From: Flavobacteriaceae bacterium UBA3356
GTDB lineage: Bacteria > Bacteroidota > Bacteroidia > Flavobacteriales > Flavobacteriaceae
DNA: 64,000 nt
NCBI GenBank assembly: GCA_002360635.1
Contig: DEQW01000012.1
Coordinates: 56,969 to 120,968, forward strand
Direction: 5' to 3'
Part shown: one piece after another, positions 63,015-64,000 of the stretch
How positions within the stretch are numbered: the stretch's first letter is position 1
Layout: each line of letters starts with the position of its first letter
Program-made: the position numbers and the translations under genes
Notes under the pieces: generated by a model
The model's input: the letters and a program-made list of their open reading frames with translations, nothing else
Databases searched by the model: none
Told to the model about the DNA's origin: nothing

Positions 63015-63778
63015 TGGAATTACTACACGCACAAGTCCTGGGCGAAGGCAGCCCTTTTTTAATTCTTCACGGCTTTTTAGGAATGAGCGATAACTGGAAA
63101 ACTCTTGGCAATCGATTTGCAGAAGCTGGCTATCAAGTTCATCTTATAGATCAACGTAACCACGGCAGGAGCTTTCATGATAACGAACATAATTATAAAG
63201 TTATGGCCAAAGACGTGAAAAATTATTGTGACCATCATAACTTGGATAACATAATATTATTAGGTCATTCCATGGGTGGGAAAACAGCAATGCAATGTGC
63301 AACGATGTTTCCAGGGCTGGTTTCAAAATTAATTGTCGCCGATATTGCGCCAAAACAATATCCACAACACCATCAAGATATTTTAAAAGGATTGGCTTCA
63401 TTAGATTTTTCTGAAATAGAAAGCCGATCGCAAGCCGATAAAAAATTAGCTGAATATGTGAAAGAAAAAGGCGTACGTCAATTTCTGTTGAAGAATCTAT
63501 ATTGGAAAAATAAAGAAGAGTTGGCACTGCGAATGAACCTTCCTGTGTTAACTGAAAACATAGACGAAGTAGGAGAGCCATTGAACAAAGAAGCAATTTT
63601 TGATGGGGGCACCTTATTTTTAAGAGGAGATAAATCCGGATACATTCAGCAAATGGATGAAATAATAATAAAAAAGCATTTTCCAAAAGCCCATATTGGA
63701 ACCGTAAAAAATGCTGGACATTGGCTTCACGCAGAAAATCCTGAAGAATTTTATGAAAATGTTATGAATTTTTTATAA
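63014..63778 (+). CDS. Alpha/beta hydrolase, YbfF-like
   Basis: The 254-residue protein is an alpha/beta hydrolase with oxyanion segment LHGFLGMSDNWKTLG, nucleophile elbow GHSMGGK (Ser86), and the catalytic His in KNAGHWLHAENPEEF near 234. The RNHGRSFHD stretch is shared with YbfF-type esterases and thioesterases. The substrate is unknown. The ATG at 63014 overlaps the pdxJ stop codon by one base; a longer frame from 62951 lies inside pdxJ and is not used. Confidence 0.92.
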   Translation: MELLHAQVLGEGSPFLILHGFLGMSDNWKTLGNRFAEAGYQVHLIDQRNHGRSFHDNEHNYKVMAKDVKNYCDHHNLDNIILLGHSMGGKTAMQCATMFPGLVSKLIVADIAPKQYPQHHQDILKGLASLDFSEIESRSQADKKLAEYVKEKGVRQFLLKNLYWKNKEELALRMNLPVLTENIDEVGEPLNKEAIFDGGTLFLRGDKSGYIQQMDEIIIKKHFPKAHIGTVKNAGHWLHAENPEEFYENVMNFL

Positions 63779-63790
63779 CATTGTAAAGCG

Positions 63791-63816
63791 AATTTATTAT
63801 GTACGCATAATAAATT
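63791..63816. promoter_or_regulatory. Perfect palindromic operator-like site before the FadL-type gene
   Basis: Eleven-base arms AATTTATTATG and CATAATAAATT (63791-63801 and 63806-63816) are fully complementary with a 4-base spacer. The site ends two bases before the -7 box at 63818 and covers the -33 to -7 interval. It has no T-tract and too little GC to act as a terminator. Confidence 0.6.
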
Positions 63817-63817
63817 G

Positions 63818-63825
63818 TAAATTTG
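63818..63825 (+). promoter_or_regulatory. -7 element of the FadL-type gene
   Basis: TAAATTTG matches TAnnTTTG, directly next to the palindrome, with a leader of about 50 bases to the ATG. Confidence 0.55.
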
Positions 63826-63881
63826 TTACAATCATGCATTCTTTGATCAAAACAATAAAATTAATTTAACTCAAATCAATT

Positions 63882-64000
63882 ATGAAGAAACTAGTATTAC
63901 TTGCCGTATTTGCACTTGCTACGGCAGTGACCTATGCCGGCGGTTATCGTGTAAGCCTGCAAGGTAACAAAGCACTTGCTATGGGACATACAGGTGTTGC
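63882..64000 (+). CDS. OMPP1/FadL/TodX-family outer-membrane transporter, 3' end cut by the window
   Basis: Only the first 39 residues are present. The start MKKLVLLAVFALATAVTYA is a signal peptide, and the mature part begins GGYRVSLQGNKALAMGHTGV. This matches the N-terminal motif of FadL-type porins of Bacteroidetes, which pass long-chain fatty acids or other hydrophobic compounds across the outer membrane. The family call rests on this short motif only. A strong palindrome and a -7 box lie upstream. Confidence 0.75.
   Translation, partial: MKKLVLLAVFALATAVTYAGGYRVSLQGNKALAMGHTGV

Noticed and set aside
1..64000. Mobile elements, prophage, CRISPR arrays or defence systems
   Set aside because: No transposase, integrase, phage structural gene, direct-repeat array or cas gene was seen; gene order is housekeeping throughout.

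Overview
The window is a chromosomal stretch from a member of the Bacteroidota, almost certainly a marine-type Flavobacteriaceae. The evidence is the alternative complex III (act) operon joined to an aa3-type oxidase, the type IX secretion gene sprA with a ruvA-sprA-gcvH order, a PorG-like (DUF6089) barrel gene, flavobacterial TonB proteins with a 'PGCE' motif, AT-rich DNA, almost no Shine-Dalgarno sequences, and repeated TTG-N20-TAnnTTTG promoters typical of the phylum. No tRNA, rRNA, CRISPR array, transposase or prophage was seen; almost all of it is housekeeping DNA with intact genes.

Layout. 1-4.4 kb: rimP (partial), nusA, infB, then a convergent SPOR-domain gene. 5-16.9 kb: one respiratory operon, actABCDEF-coxB-coxA, that passes electrons from menaquinol to oxygen. 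16.9-17.2 kb: a 344-base gap holding two tandem, related, terminator-ended small RNA candidates, each with its own promoter and operator-like inverted repeat. 17.2-22.9 kb: a peroxiredoxin-like gene, ruvB, queG, maeB and ruvA. 22.9-31 kb: the giant sprA, gcvH and a VanZ-like gene. 31-35.8 kb: three consecutive genes with TonB-C-like domains, the third fused to an outer-membrane barrel, and a metallo-beta-lactamase-fold hydrolase. 35.9-41.1 kb: the second half of the oxidase set: heme o synthase, two subunit III genes, subunit IV, a degenerate SCO-like protein, SCO, DUF420 and a small membrane protein. 41.3-49.1 kb: a MacB-type efflux operon (ATPase, two permeases, adaptor, TolC, second adaptor) followed by tsaB. 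49.1-62.2 kb: minus-strand genes, namely a secreted unknown, MscS, a YyaL-type thioredoxin protein, dodecin, a NifU-like protein, murI, and an envelope-biogenesis cluster (CBS protein, nadK, porG-like, uppS, bamA and two Skp/OmpH chaperones). 62.3-64 kb: pdxJ, an alpha/beta hydrolase and the start of a FadL-type porin.

The most interesting unexplained signal is the pair of small RNAs at 17.0-17.2 kb. They share geometry at every level: a 7-2-7 inverted repeat, a TTG-N20-TAnnTTTG promoter, a 6-bp/8-nt hairpin with GGG at loop positions 4-6, and a related terminator stem. The stem of the first hairpin differs in sequence between the two copies but keeps its pairing. Other notable points are a helix-hairpin-helix tail fused to the membrane subunit ActC, a perfect operator-like palindrome before the FadL-type gene, palindromes before the efflux operon and the second tonB gene, and a TonB-C/outer-membrane-barrel fusion. 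Coordinates of motifs were counted by hand; family assignments rest on recognition of motifs and gene order, not on database searches.
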